DNA of 64,000 nt from Peptostreptococcaceae bacterium VA2. Lineage in GTDB: Bacteria > Bacillota > Clostridia > Peptostreptococcales > Peptostreptococcaceae. How positions within the stretch are numbered: the stretch's first letter is position 1; each line of letters starts with the position of its first letter. Shown piece by piece: positions 48,760 to 58,756 of the stretch. The notes beneath the pieces were generated by a model that searched no databases, was not told the DNA's origin, and saw nothing but the letters and a program-made list of their open reading frames with translations. The stretch spans positions 2,232,001-2,296,000 of the forward strand of contig JMMB01000007.1 in assembly GCA_000686145.1 (NCBI GenBank), written 5' to 3'. The position numbers and the translations under genes were made by a program.

Positions 48760-50628
48760 TTATTTTATTGAGGTGTATATATCTGAAAATTCTATATCAA
48801 TATTTTCTACGTATTTATTGTATTTGGGAATTTTTCTATCACATTCTTTTTCATCACATAAACTTATCGGCAACTTTATTATAAATTCGCTTCCCTTACC
48901 CTTTTTACTGTATACATTTATAGTTCCATCATGTAGATCAACTAAGGACTTTACTATTGATAATCCAATTCCACTACCTTCACTTAATTTGGTCATTCTA
49001 TTATTAATTTGCTTAAATAATTTAAATACATCATCTAACTTATCTTTTGGTATTCCAACTCCATTATCTTTCACTTTTATATATAAATATTCTTCTTCAA
49101 AATTTAAGCTAACTTCTATTTTTCCTTTTTCTTTAGTATATTTAATAGCATTAGAAAGCATATTTAGCATTATTCTCTCTACTTTTTCTAAATCAAAAGC
49201 CATAATTTTTTCTTCTAAATTAGTATCAAATATTACATTTATATTTTCTTCATTTGCGTAATTTTGAACTGATTCACAAATATTTTCAATAAATTCAACT
49301 ATATTATAATTTTGTTTATTTAATTCTAAACAACCAGAGTTAAGTCTTGTACTATCTATTAAATTATTTACCATTTTTAAAATTCTGTATCCATTTTGTT
49401 TAATTATATTAGTGTAAGTTATATATTTACTAGAATCATATCCTCTATCTATCATAGACTCAATTAATTGGATAGAACTAAATATAAGGTTTAGTGGTGT
49501 TTTAAATTCATGAGATAGGTTAGCAAAAAATTCCATTCTAAGCCTTTCAAATTCAAGTTCTGCTTCTTTTCTATGAGATATATCTCTTGATATGCCTAAT
49601 ACTCCACCAACCATTTCATGTTCATCTAAAAAAGGAACTTTTACAGTTTCTAAATACTTAGTACTTCCATCTTTGCATTTTTGCGAATGGTTTGATATTA
49701 TAGTTTGTTTTAATAATCTTATTTGTTCTTCTTCTATTTTGTATTTTTTTATTTTGCTTTTAGATTTATTTATTTGTTCTTCTGATTTTCCTATTATGTC
49801 TTCTTTTCTCAAATTCATAGTTTGTGCAAAAACTTTATTGCAATGTCTAAATATACCACTATTATCTTTGAAAAATATACTATCTGGTATAGTATCGCTT
49901 ATTAGCTCTAGCATCTTAGTATCAGATATTTCTTCATTTATTAAATTTTGTCTTCTTAGGGTATCTATACAAATACCTATTGTACCTACTATATCATCAT
50001 CATTTTTGATAACATGGTTTAGTCCACGATAACAGTTTCCATTAAAAAATGTTAAAGACTCCATACTTTCTAATTCCCCTGCTAATAATTTTTCATCGCC
50101 CTTTACAAAAATATTAGCTTCTTGTTCTGGAAATACCTCAAAATCAGTTTTTCCTACTATTTTATTTGGTGTAGCATTTGGGTATAGGTCTAAGCTTTTA
50201 TTTAAGTATACATAACGGCCATATTTATCTTTGCACCATATAGCAGTTCCTATTTTATTTAATAAAAGCTTTATATTTTCATCAAGTTCTATTTTCTTTG
50301 TAAACCATACTATGTATTTATCATCAGATATATGTCTTATGTCTATCTGATAAAAAGATCCTAGTATATCAACAAAATCAACTATACTAAGTTCTTTAAT
50401 TTCATTTAATTTATCTATCTTAGAAAATAAGTCACTATATTTTCCACTATTTATTTTGTATTTATGTTTTTTTAAAATTTCTTTTTTAGCAATATTGTCT
50501 AATTCTTTATTAGTTCCTATAACTTCTATATCACATGATTTTTCATTTTCATTTTTTATGAAGCTCGCCCACATACATGGTGTAGGGCTATCATAAATTA
50601 CTTTTATGTAATCCTCTCTATTTAACAT
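48760..50628 (-). CDS. PAS-domain sensor histidine kinase
   Basis: A 622-residue kinase without membrane helices. Order: an N-terminal alpha/beta sensor region (1-115), two PAS domains (about 120-225: AIWCKDKYGRYVYLNKSLDL; and 240-355: SIFFKDNSGIFRHCNKVFAQ), HisKA (FFANLSHEFKTPLNLIFSSI, His near 375) and HATPase (MLNMLSNAIKYTKEKGKIEV N-box; DNGVGIPKD; GSGIGLSIVKSLV). The protein ends with a tail containing IEFSDIYTSIK, shared with the kinase at 61541-63247. No response regulator lies next to it. In clostridia such orphan kinases often act on Spo0A; that is inference. Confidence 0.92.
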   Translation of the reverse strand: MLNREDYIKVIYDSPTPCMWASFIKNENEKSCDIEVIGTNKELDNIAKKEILKKHKYKINSGKYSDLFSKIDKLNEIKELSIVDFVDILGSFYQIDIRHISDDKYIVWFTKKIELDENIKLLLNKIGTAIWCKDKYGRYVYLNKSLDLYPNATPNKIVGKTDFEVFPEQEANIFVKGDEKLLAGELESMESLTFFNGNCYRGLNHVIKNDDDIVGTIGICIDTLRRQNLINEEISDTKMLELISDTIPDSIFFKDNSGIFRHCNKVFAQTMNLRKEDIIGKSEEQINKSKSKIKKYKIEEEQIRLLKQTIISNHSQKCKDGSTKYLETVKVPFLDEHEMVGGVLGISRDISHRKEAELEFERLRMEFFANLSHEFKTPLNLIFSSIQLIESMIDRGYDSSKYITYTNIIKQNGYRILKMVNNLIDSTRLNSGCLELNKQNYNIVEFIENICESVQNYANEENINVIFDTNLEEKIMAFDLEKVERIMLNMLSNAIKYTKEKGKIEVSLNFEEEYLYIKVKDNGVGIPKDKLDDVFKLFKQINNRMTKLSEGSGIGLSIVKSLVDLHDGTINVYSKKGKGSEFIIKLPISLCDEKECDRKIPKYNKYVENIDIEFSDIYTSIK

Positions 50629-50741
50629 AATCCCCTCCTGCTACATCTACTATATATTATGTCTATTATAATATATGTAAGTTTAAAATGGTATTTTTTA
50701 TAGCATTATCATCTGACAATTTTTGGTATACGCTGTAAAAA

Positions 50742-50796
50742 AAAGATATATTATAGTTGTTTTTAACATTACGTCAATAAACTATAATATATCTTT
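50742..50796 (-). terminator. Terminator of the CWB2 protein gene
   Basis: AAAGATATATTATAGTT pairs with AACTATAATATATCTTT around a 20-nt loop, followed by T-rich sequence on the minus strand. Confidence 0.85.
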
Positions 50797-50808
50797 CTTG
50801 TTTGTTAA

Positions 50809-53259
50809 TTATTTAATAATTTGTACGCACTCATCTATAATTCTATTATCCATTCCACCTACTTGAATAATCTTTGTAGCATTTTTAAGTACTGATTTAT
50901 CGCTACCAACATTAGCTAATACAACTGGATATTCCTTAGCTAATGGTGATACTGTAAGTGCATCCACTAATACGTCTCCTTTTGAAACATAGAACTCATT
51001 AGTATTTGGATAAAACTTCTCTACTACTAACTTATTAGTAGCAAATCTATCTATTCCACCAAGTCTTGTTGAGTTAGTATTTTTAACTATATTATCATTC
51101 ATTACACTACTTGACCCAATTACATAACTTTGCATATTTTTAGTAGAAAACGGTGTGTCTTTACCATTTGTTAGTATTATTGGAGACTTATCTCTACTTG
51201 CTACAGGCGATACACTCATAGCATCAGGTTCTCCCTTAATCCCATTTACTAAAAATACTTTATTTGTACTTGGATTTATTTTTTTTATTTCTTGTGCTAC
51301 TTTATAGCTAGTTTCAAATCTATCAATTCCACCAAGTCTTACAACTTCTATTTTATTTGACTTTAGTTCATTTTCTATCGAATTAGAAACTACGTCTGAA
51401 CTTCCTATAATATAAACTTTAGTCACACCTTTAAGTCTATCTTTAGTCTCATTTGGAAGAGAATCTTTTTTAGCTAAAAGTATAGGTGCATTAGAAGCTC
51501 CTGACAATCCACTAGCACTAAGTCCATCTACTAAAGTTTTATCTGCATTAACAAGTATAGCAGTTTTATAACTTTGATTATCAGATATCATAGCTGCTGT
51601 CTGATATCTATCATCACCCACAATTTTATCTACAATCACTTTAGAATTTTGCTGATTTATAATTTTCATATTACCTTCATTTATATACCCTTTCATCCCC
51701 CAGTTATAACTTCCTGGTATCGGGTTTGCTACATTTGATGGAGTTATTCTGTCTGGATTTATCTCCACATTTGATTTTCTATCATCTGAAATAACAACAG
51801 GTTGCCCTTTCGATACGTTGTATAAGCTATTTCCTTTTTTATCTTTTATATCTGATGTTTTATTAACTAAACCTAATTTGTATCTATTATAATCATTTCC
51901 TATTCCTTGAGAAGATAAATATACGTTCATTTCATTCATAAAGCTAGATGCTTTTTCTCCCCAGAAAGGATCTGATGCATATCTAACATTGCATCCTGAA
52001 TCTTTGTTTCCTACATTGCCTCCAGAATATCTCCAGTCTTTAGGATTTAAATACCCATTGCTCATCCATGTTTTAGCAAATTCGTCTATACAATCTTCTA
52101 CACTATTAAATTTCATAGCATCTTGTGGATTTGAATCATTTGCTTTTATCCCAAATAAATTATTTTTAGTTTTAGATAAAGTTGACGTTCCTCTTCCTGA
52201 CTCATTCATTGCAATCCCTATCATAAATGATGCGTTTACTCCATGCTTATCTTGAGCTTTTATAAAATATTTTCCACTTCCTCTTAATGCACTTCCTGAT
52301 GGTGTTTTAGCTTCAAAATATTTATCAATATCATTAGCACTATATACTGTTTTACTTCTACCTGTTAAATATTGATAGTAATTATAATATGCATTGCCTG
52401 CATTTATAGCATTTTCATGATTATCAGCTTTTGCATCTGATACTAAATTGCTTATATCATTATAAAAATAATTTCCATCGTAACTATAATATTTATTTCC
52501 GGCTTTCATAAAAGAAGGTGCTCTACCTATAGTTCTTTTACTTCCATTATTTCCTTGTACATTAGAACTTATATAGTGTACTAATTCTCCATTTACACTT
52601 TCATAATAACTTAAATTAGTAGCTTGATTGATAGGTAACAGCACTATATTAGTACCACTTGCATCACTTTTTTCTATCCAACCAGTAAACCCTGCCACTT
52701 CTATTTTTACCATAGTATCAGTTTCTTCTATAACTGGAACATCATCAATATATCCATGATTAATGTATGTATGAACTTTTGATTTATTAGAATCTTCATA
52801 TAAATCCACTGTATAGTTCATAGCACTTTCAGATATACCTTCTCCTACTTTAACAATACGACCTATAGAATTAGTTGTATAAGCTATTACTCCCTTACTA
52901 TCTATAACCGTTGGTATAATATTTCTTTGTTTGTACTCGTATTCTAATCCATCTGCTATATTTACTGCTTCTTCTATTGTTGAAGCTTCTTCTACAAATG
53001 TATACTCTCCACTTTCATCAGCAAGTGCCACCTCATAGTTTGAATCGGTTTTCATTTTAAAATATTTCATGTTTTCTAATTCAGATAGATCATTTATAAC
53101 TTCTTTTGGCATTTCTTTTATTTGGCTAACTGCTCTTGGTGTTGGTTTTGTGTAAGTTTCATATTCATCTGATTCATTTGCATAAGCTATTGGAACTATA
53201 CTATTAATAGCCATAGCGCTAATAACTACCCCCATGCATATACTTTTCTTTAGTTTCAT
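50809..53259 (-). CDS. S-layer-type CWB2 cell-wall protein with glucosaminidase domain
   Basis: An 816-residue secreted wall protein. The signal peptide runs to about residue 28 (AYANE). A region with SH3-like features (VEIEVAGFTGWIEKSDASG-type) is followed by a glucosaminidase domain (about 300-450: GVNASFMIGIAMNESGRGTS, KTKNNLFGIKANDSNPQDA) with the catalytic Glu in MNESG, which should cut peptidoglycan. Three CWB2 repeats end the protein (KIVGDDRYQTAAMIS; RLGGIDRFETSYKVAQ; RLGGIDRFATNKLVVEKF), anchoring it to the secondary wall polymer. The start at 53259 follows GGGGGAT. It acts as an autolysin for growth or cell separation. Confidence 0.92.
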   Translation of the reverse strand: MKLKKSICMGVVISAMAINSIVPIAYANESDEYETYTKPTPRAVSQIKEMPKEVINDLSELENMKYFKMKTDSNYEVALADESGEYTFVEEASTIEEAVNIADGLEYEYKQRNIIPTVIDSKGVIAYTTNSIGRIVKVGEGISESAMNYTVDLYEDSNKSKVHTYINHGYIDDVPVIEETDTMVKIEVAGFTGWIEKSDASGTNIVLLPINQATNLSYYESVNGELVHYISSNVQGNNGSKRTIGRAPSFMKAGNKYYSYDGNYFYNDISNLVSDAKADNHENAINAGNAYYNYYQYLTGRSKTVYSANDIDKYFEAKTPSGSALRGSGKYFIKAQDKHGVNASFMIGIAMNESGRGTSTLSKTKNNLFGIKANDSNPQDAMKFNSVEDCIDEFAKTWMSNGYLNPKDWRYSGGNVGNKDSGCNVRYASDPFWGEKASSFMNEMNVYLSSQGIGNDYNRYKLGLVNKTSDIKDKKGNSLYNVSKGQPVVISDDRKSNVEINPDRITPSNVANPIPGSYNWGMKGYINEGNMKIINQQNSKVIVDKIVGDDRYQTAAMISDNQSYKTAILVNADKTLVDGLSASGLSGASNAPILLAKKDSLPNETKDRLKGVTKVYIIGSSDVVSNSIENELKSNKIEVVRLGGIDRFETSYKVAQEIKKINPSTNKVFLVNGIKGEPDAMSVSPVASRDKSPIILTNGKDTPFSTKNMQSYVIGSSSVMNDNIVKNTNSTRLGGIDRFATNKLVVEKFYPNTNEFYVSKGDVLVDALTVSPLAKEYPVVLANVGSDKSVLKNATKIIQVGGMDNRIIDECVQIIK

Positions 53260-53315
53260 AAAATCCCCCATTTATAATATATTTACCTTTGTTATGTGTT
53301 ATTGTTACTTAACTT

Positions 53316-53537
53316 TTATAAGTTCATTTCATTTAATAAGTCCTTAAGAGCCTTAAGGTCTTCATTTGTTAAAGTAATTCCCTTACCCATTTTTTCATGA
53401 TTTGGTGACCAATCTCTCAAATCAAATTTTGGAGCATTATTGTTCCAACTAACTAAATTTAATTCTTTAGTCCATCCCTTACCAGAGTTTGATATAACAC
53501 CTATTTCTTCTTGTATTTCAAATTTTATTTCTGCCAT
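53316..53537 (-). CDS. YdbC/PC4-family single-stranded-nucleic-acid-binding protein
   Basis: A 73-residue protein of the YdbC/PC4 family: KFEIQEEIGVISNSGKGWTK, then LVSWNNNAPKFDLRDWSPNH and KMGKGITLTNEDLKALKDLL. Lactococcal YdbC is a PC4-like dimer that binds single-stranded DNA. A role in transcription or repair is by family. GGAGAGA precedes the ATG. Monocistronic, ending close to the CWB2 gene start. Confidence 0.9.
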   Translation of the reverse strand: MAEIKFEIQEEIGVISNSGKGWTKELNLVSWNNNAPKFDLRDWSPNHEKMGKGITLTNEDLKALKDLLNEMNL

Positions 53538-53622
53538 TTTATCTCTCCTGATTATTTTTTACTTTTTATTTTATTTTAACATATTTTAGCTCTGTAATTA
53601 CTAAAATATCCCATTTAAAAAC

Positions 53623-53660
53623 AAAAAGGTATGACCTTTTTCTTAAAAGTCATACCTTTT
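53623..53660 (-). terminator. Terminator of the next small gene
   Basis: AAAAGGTATGAC/GTCATACCTTTT with a 14-nt loop, with A and T runs on either side; serves the minus-strand gene ending at 53663. Confidence 0.9.
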
Positions 53661-53662
53661 AC

Positions 53663-54190
53663 TTATATACTAAATCTACCTATTAAACTCTTAACTATAT
53701 TTTCTAAGTCTCCCGTTTCCTCAACTTCTTCTATTCTCGGAGATATTCCTTTTTCATAATTAACGATACTTATTACATATTCTCCATCTTCTGAATCTAT
53801 TAAAAGACCTATTAAGTGATCTAAATTAAGTTCTAAGTCACCTATATCTTTTATAAGATTTTTATCCATATACAAATCGTCTACGTAATGTTTCATACTG
53901 TATTTTGTACCATCTATAAATTCAAACTTTTCAGCACCTTCATGCGTTTTTCCTATTATAAATAATAATGCATATTCTTCATCTAGTAAAACTTCTTTGT
54001 AATCATCTGCATCTTTTATATCTTCATAATCTTCATCAAAAGTTATTACATCCATATAATCTTTATCTATTAAATTTACTCTAGTAACTGAACTAGAATG
54101 TTCAAATAGCATTTCTACCGCGTTATCTTCGTAGTAATTTATAAAATTATTTAATTTAAAATCTTTAATCTTAATTCTAACTGGTTCCAT
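53663..54190 (-). CDS. Acidic hypothetical protein
   Basis: A 175-residue acidic protein starting MEPVRIKIKDFKLNNFINYY. It contains clusters of Asp/Glu (TFDEDYEDIKDADDYKEVLL) and an alternating hydrophobic pattern that suggests a beta-rich fold. No family recognised and no membrane segment. The ATG at 54190 follows GAAAGGAAA; 25 codons of open frame ahead of it have no ribosome binding site. Confidence 0.6.
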   Translation of the reverse strand: MEPVRIKIKDFKLNNFINYYEDNAVEMLFEHSSSVTRVNLIDKDYMDVITFDEDYEDIKDADDYKEVLLDEEYALLFIIGKTHEGAEKFEFIDGTKYSMKHYVDDLYMDKNLIKDIGDLELNLDHLIGLLIDSEDGEYVISIVNYEKGISPRIEEVEETGDLENIVKSLIGRFSI

Positions 54191-54321
54191 GATATGTTTC
54201 CTTTCATTACTTTTAAATTTATCCTCAATATCTAGTAACAAAATATAATATATCACAAAAGCCATTTATTTTAAATCTTTATTCTACATTTTTCTACATT
54301 TTCAGCACTTATATTGAATTA

Positions 54322-55263
54322 TTATTTTAATGGTTTTAATTTTAGCTGTTGACTATACTCCACAGTATTATTGGTTTTATATGATTTATTAAATTTCTCT
54401 ATTTCTAATTTAAATGCATTTAAATCTTTCTCATCTTTGATTACCATGCATCTATTTTCTTTAGTGAGCTTTTGATTTCCACTACAATCGATATCTAAGC
54501 ACGCTAGAACTCTTTTTTGATTTATAGCAAAATTAGCAGTATGCATAGTTCCACCTTTAATATTTGTCTCACATACTATAACTCCACTACTTAATCCGCT
54601 TTGAATTCTATCTCTTTCTATAAAATTTGTTTTAAAAATATTAATTCCAATAGGATATTCACTAACTAAGCATCCATTATTTTTTAATATATCCTGTGAT
54701 AATTTTTCATTTATACTTGGATATGTATGATCTAGCCCACATGGTAGTACAGCAACACTATTTCCTTTCACATCTACACACCCTCTATGAGCTTGCTCAT
54801 CACACCCTATCGCTAATCCACTTACCACACTATAGTTTTGTCTTCCAAATATAGTACCTAATTTATAAGCGCCTTTTAATCCCTCTAAATTAGCTTTTCT
54901 ACTTCCTATAATTGCAATAGAATTATCCTTTTTCAAACTATCGTAATTACCTTTATAAAAAAGCATTACGGGTGGATTTTCTATACTTTTTAGTTTATTT
55001 GGAAAGTTATTATTTAATATATCTACATATTTTATATTTAATTTTTGAGAATTTCTAATTATTATTTCACTTTTATTTATTGATTCTTTTATCTGCTCTA
55101 TTGTTGGGATTACTATGCGCCTATTAACATTTTTCATTTCTATAAACATATCTAATAAATCACTTTCGTCTTTAGGTTTATCCATCATATTTTCTATAAA
55201 ATATAATATAGTTTTTTTCCCAACTTTGGGCAAGCAAGATAAAATTAATACCAGATTTTCCAT
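54322..55263 (-). CDS. dprA: DNA-processing protein DprA/Smf
   Basis: A 313-residue DprA-family protein that protects incoming single-stranded DNA and loads RecA. The extended Rossmann core shows IAIIGSRKANLEGLKGAYKL, VVSGLAIGCDEQAHRGCV and AVLPCGLDHTYPSINEKL, then VSEYPIG and SGVIVCETNIKGGTMHTANF, all conserved. An N-terminal helical (SAM-like) region is present; the C-terminal winged helix of long DprAs is missing or reduced. It is not next to topA, the usual clostridial place, so it may be a second copy. AGGAGAG precedes the ATG. Confidence 0.9.
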   Translation of the reverse strand: MENLVLILSCLPKVGKKTILYFIENMMDKPKDESDLLDMFIEMKNVNRRIVIPTIEQIKESINKSEIIIRNSQKLNIKYVDILNNNFPNKLKSIENPPVMLFYKGNYDSLKKDNSIAIIGSRKANLEGLKGAYKLGTIFGRQNYSVVSGLAIGCDEQAHRGCVDVKGNSVAVLPCGLDHTYPSINEKLSQDILKNNGCLVSEYPIGINIFKTNFIERDRIQSGLSSGVIVCETNIKGGTMHTANFAINQKRVLACLDIDCSGNQKLTKENRCMVIKDEKDLNAFKLEIEKFNKSYKTNNTVEYSQQLKLKPLK

Positions 55264-55409
55264 GTTAAAGACTCTCCTAATTCACATTGTAATTTTATAC
55301 GACTTATCTTACCCCTTAAATTTATGTATTATTATATAAACTCATATAATGTTTAATCAAAACAATTTTAACTTGTATAAATATAGTAAGTTGTAGTATA
55401 TTAAAGGTT

Positions 55410-55462
55410 CATGGATTTATTAAAAACACCTAATAATCTTTTTAATAAATCCATGTGTTTTT
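55410..55462 (+). terminator. Terminator-like hairpin in a divergent intergenic region
   Basis: CATGGATTTATTAAAAA pairs with TTTTTAATAAATCCATG around a CACCTAATAATC loop, then TGTTTTT. No gene precedes it on the plus strand, so it may end a small RNA or act as attenuator ahead of the SNF2 gene. Confidence 0.6.
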
Positions 55463-55535
55463 AATATTTTTGTGTAATTTAAAATGTTATAGACTATAAT
55501 ATTGTATATACACAATGAGGGTAAGGTGAAATTAA

Positions 55536-58500
55536 TTGAACTTTAAAGAAATACAAGATTTAATAAAATCAAAAACGGAGCCAACTCGATGGATGAGAGG
55601 AATTAAATATTTCAACAAAAAATTAGTCGATCATGTTACGTTTAATATAGATGAAGATAAAATTTGTTTTGAAGGAATTTGTGAATCGGAATATTACAAT
55701 GAGGTTTATCCAAATTCTATAGCTGTAGATACTAAAGAATTAAAAATAGTGCAGGCTAGATGCACTTGCGATGACTTTAGATCAAGAACTAAAAACAACC
55801 GCCTCGTTATATGCAAGCACTTAGCTGCAACTTCTATATATGGACTACAGCTTGCAAAAAAAGAGTATGCTAACGGCTTAGTTTCTCATATTAAGGAAAA
55901 AAATCCTATTATAAAAGTCCCTACATTACCTAATAAACAACTATTATTTTACTTTGATGATACTAAAAGAGAGTTAGTTAATCTAGAAGTGAACATATTA
56001 ATTGAAAATAATAAAATATATGCAGATTTTAAAATAGGTCAAGATAAAATGTATGTATTAAAGAACTTAAAAGATTTTGCATATGCAAAGTCTAAAAATA
56101 TACCTTTAGAATATGGTAAAAACTTTAATTATAATCCAAATATTCATTATTTTTATCCTGATGATGAATATTTAATAGATATTATCGAAAACTATGGAAA
56201 TAATTTAGCATCACATTTAACTGTTTCTAGCCCTAAACTTATGCGTATCGGAAGAAGCGAATTTAAATTATTTTTAGAAACTTTAAAAAACAAGCCTTTT
56301 ACACTTAATTTTAACAATGAAGTATACAGTCCTAAGATAATAAAGGATGTGCTTCCAATTTCTTTTGATGTAAAAAATGATGATGGCAAAATACTTCTTA
56401 CATCTAATGAAGATTTACCTATTCCAATAACTGATAAGGGTGATGTTTTATTATACAATGACAATTTATATCTACTTTATGGAGAACAAGCGCTAAATTA
56501 CAATAGAATATATTCTGTTATTAATAAAACTAAAGATATCATTTTTGAAAAAGAAGATACTCAAGGGGTTTTAAGTAATTTAATTCCTAAGATATCTCAA
56601 TTTTCTAATAATGTCAAAATAGCTGATGATATAAAAGACAACATAATAAGTGATTTTAACACAGAGTTTTATTTTGATTTAAAGGGATCTAATATAATTT
56701 GTGACTTAAAGTTTGTTTATAATGATGAAAACGGTAAAAAATTCATCTTAAAAGACTTAGAAAAAGAAAATAATATCAAAAATAAACTTATTAATTTAAG
56801 TTTTATTTTAGATAATAAGACTTATGTGTTTAAAGGAAATGACTTAGAGTTATATGCTTTACTTAATGAAGAAATAATAAATCTTAAAAATTTTGGGGAT
56901 GTTTTTTATTCAGATAAATTTAAAGCTAAAAAAATATACAATGCGTCTTCTATTAAAGCATCTTTAAGAGATGGTGTTGAAGGATATCTAGAGTTTTCTT
57001 TTGATATAGAAGATATCAATCAAGATGAATATAAAGATATATTATTATCTTTCAAAAATAAAAGCAAGTTTTATAAACTTAAAAACGGAAACTTCTTAAA
57101 CTTAGAAGAAAAGCAAACTAAAGACTTTTTTGAACTTCTTGAAAATTTAGATTTAATTGGTGCTGATAATATATCTAAAATTCATAACAGCAAAATGTTA
57201 TATCTAAATGATATGTTCGAAAATAGAAGTTTAGATTTTATAACTGGAAGAGAATTAGTAAAAGATATTTCCAAAAAATTTGAAAATTTAAAGACATTAA
57301 AACTAGAAGTTCCGAAAGAACTCGATGCTACACTACGTGATTATCAAGTATCAGGCTTTAATTGGTTTAATACCCTAAACCACTATGAATTTGGCGGGAT
57401 ACTTGCTGATGAAATGGGTCTTGGTAAAACACTACAAGCTATTAGTTTTTTATTGTCTAAAAAACCTAAAAACTGTAAGAGTTTAATAATTACTCCTACT
57501 TCACTTATATATAACTGGAAAAATGAATTTGAAACATTCTCTCCAACTATGAATGTTTTACTAATACATGGAAGCAAAAAAGAACGTGAAAAAGCATTTG
57601 AAGAAATGGACAATTATGACGTAGTTATAACAACTTATGGAACTCTTAGAAACGACTTAGATAGCTACAAAAAAACAGTCTTTGACTACTGTATAATAGA
57701 TGAGGCTCAAAACATAAAAAACCCAGTTGCTTTAAGTACTGAGGCTGTTAAGAGTGTTAATGCTAAAGTTAGATTTGCATTAACTGGTACTCCTATTGAA
57801 AATAATTTAATGGAACTTTGGTCAATTTTTGACTTTATAATGCCAGGATATTTATATAATAGAAGTAAATTTCAAAATTTATTTATATACAATGAAGACA
57901 ATAGTTATAATTTAAAAAAATTGATAAAACCTTTTATATTAAGAAGAACTAAGTGTGAAGTTATGAAAGAACTTCCTGATAAAATAGAAAGAAAATTCTT
58001 CGTTGAGTTAAATAAGGACCAAAGAAAAATATACAGTGCTTATGTATCCGAACTTAGCGAAAAAATAAACAACAAAGACATAAAAAAGGACAGAATAGTA
58101 ATTTTTTCTTATCTTATGAAGTTAAGACAACTTTGTTTAGACCCCAAGATACTTTTAGAGGATTATAACAAAAAAAGTTCAAAGATAGATACAGCAATAG
58201 AACTTTTAAATACTTATATAGCTGATAATCACAAAATACTTTTATTCTCACAATTTACATCAGTACTTAAAAGCTTAGGTGATGAACTTAATAAAAATAA
58301 TATATCTTATTCTTATATAGATGGTAAAACTCCTGCTAAAAAAAGACTAAGTTTAGTTAATGAATTTAATGAAGGAAATGAAAATAAAGTATTTTTAATT
58401 TCATTAAAAGCAGGTGGTACGGGACTTAATTTAACTAGTGCTGATGTTGTTATACACTTTGACCCTTGGTGGAATCCATCAGTTGAAAACCAAGCAAGTG

Positions 58501-58697
58501 ATAGAGCTCATAGATTTGGGCAAAAAAATTCTGTTGAAGTTATAAAACTTATTGCAAAAGGTACTATAGAAGAAAAAATAGTAAAACTTCAAGAAAGCAA
58601 AAATGAACTTATCAACGAATTTATCAATGGAGATCTTTCTAATCAAAATGTATTAAAAAGTCTTTCTGATAAAGATATAATTGAACTTTTTGCTTAA
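55536..58697 (+). CDS. SWIM zinc-finger SNF2-family helicase
   Basis: A 1053-residue SNF2-type ATPase that translocates on double-stranded DNA or remodels protein-DNA complexes. The N-terminus has a SWIM zinc finger (CTCDDFRSRTK ... ICKHLAAT: CxC...CxH, about residues 71-92). A long middle region of bacterial SNF2 type follows, then the SNF2 core from about residue 590: LADEMGLGKTLQA (Walker A), IIDEAQNIKN, ALTGTPIENNLMELWSIFD. The helicase C lobe ends with SLKAGGTGLNLTSADVVIH, DPWWNP and ASDRAHRFGQ. The TTG at 55536 follows AAGGTGA. Not near phage-defence genes; likely a housekeeping factor (as RapA-like) by inference. Confidence 0.93.
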   Translation: MNFKEIQDLIKSKTEPTRWMRGIKYFNKKLVDHVTFNIDEDKICFEGICESEYYNEVYPNSIAVDTKELKIVQARCTCDDFRSRTKNNRLVICKHLAATSIYGLQLAKKEYANGLVSHIKEKNPIIKVPTLPNKQLLFYFDDTKRELVNLEVNILIENNKIYADFKIGQDKMYVLKNLKDFAYAKSKNIPLEYGKNFNYNPNIHYFYPDDEYLIDIIENYGNNLASHLTVSSPKLMRIGRSEFKLFLETLKNKPFTLNFNNEVYSPKIIKDVLPISFDVKNDDGKILLTSNEDLPIPITDKGDVLLYNDNLYLLYGEQALNYNRIYSVINKTKDIIFEKEDTQGVLSNLIPKISQFSNNVKIADDIKDNIISDFNTEFYFDLKGSNIICDLKFVYNDENGKKFILKDLEKENNIKNKLINLSFILDNKTYVFKGNDLELYALLNEEIINLKNFGDVFYSDKFKAKKIYNASSIKASLRDGVEGYLEFSFDIEDINQDEYKDILLSFKNKSKFYKLKNGNFLNLEEKQTKDFFELLENLDLIGADNISKIHNSKMLYLNDMFENRSLDFITGRELVKDISKKFENLKTLKLEVPKELDATLRDYQVSGFNWFNTLNHYEFGGILADEMGLGKTLQAISFLLSKKPKNCKSLIITPTSLIYNWKNEFETFSPTMNVLLIHGSKKEREKAFEEMDNYDVVITTYGTLRNDLDSYKKTVFDYCIIDEAQNIKNPVALSTEAVKSVNAKVRFALTGTPIENNLMELWSIFDFIMPGYLYNRSKFQNLFIYNEDNSYNLKKLIKPFILRRTKCEVMKELPDKIERKFFVELNKDQRKIYSAYVSELSEKINNKDIKKDRIVIFSYLMKLRQLCLDPKILLEDYNKKSSKIDTAIELLNTYIADNHKILLFSQFTSVLKSLGDELNKNNISYSYIDGKTPAKKRLSLVNEFNEGNENKVFLISLKAGGTGLNLTSADVVIHFDPWWNPSVENQASDRAHRFGQKNSVEVIKLIAKGTIEEKIVKLQESKNELINEFINGDLSNQNVLKSLSDKDIIELFA

Positions 58698-58710
58698 ATA
58701 AACTCAAATA

Positions 58711-58741
58711 AAAAGGAAGTAGCTAATTGCTACTTCCTTTT
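58711..58741. terminator. Bidirectional terminator
   Basis: AAAAGGAAGTAGC/GCTACTTCCTTTT with loop TAATT, between the SNF2 gene and the convergent ABC transporter operon. Confidence 0.92.
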
Positions 58742-58756
58742 AAAATATAAAATATT

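Noticed and set aside
54322-58697. DprA and SNF2 helicase side by side as a phage-defence island.
   Set aside because: They are divergent with a terminator-like hairpin between them, and there are no nuclease, methylase or toxin genes nearby; both are common clostridial housekeeping genes.
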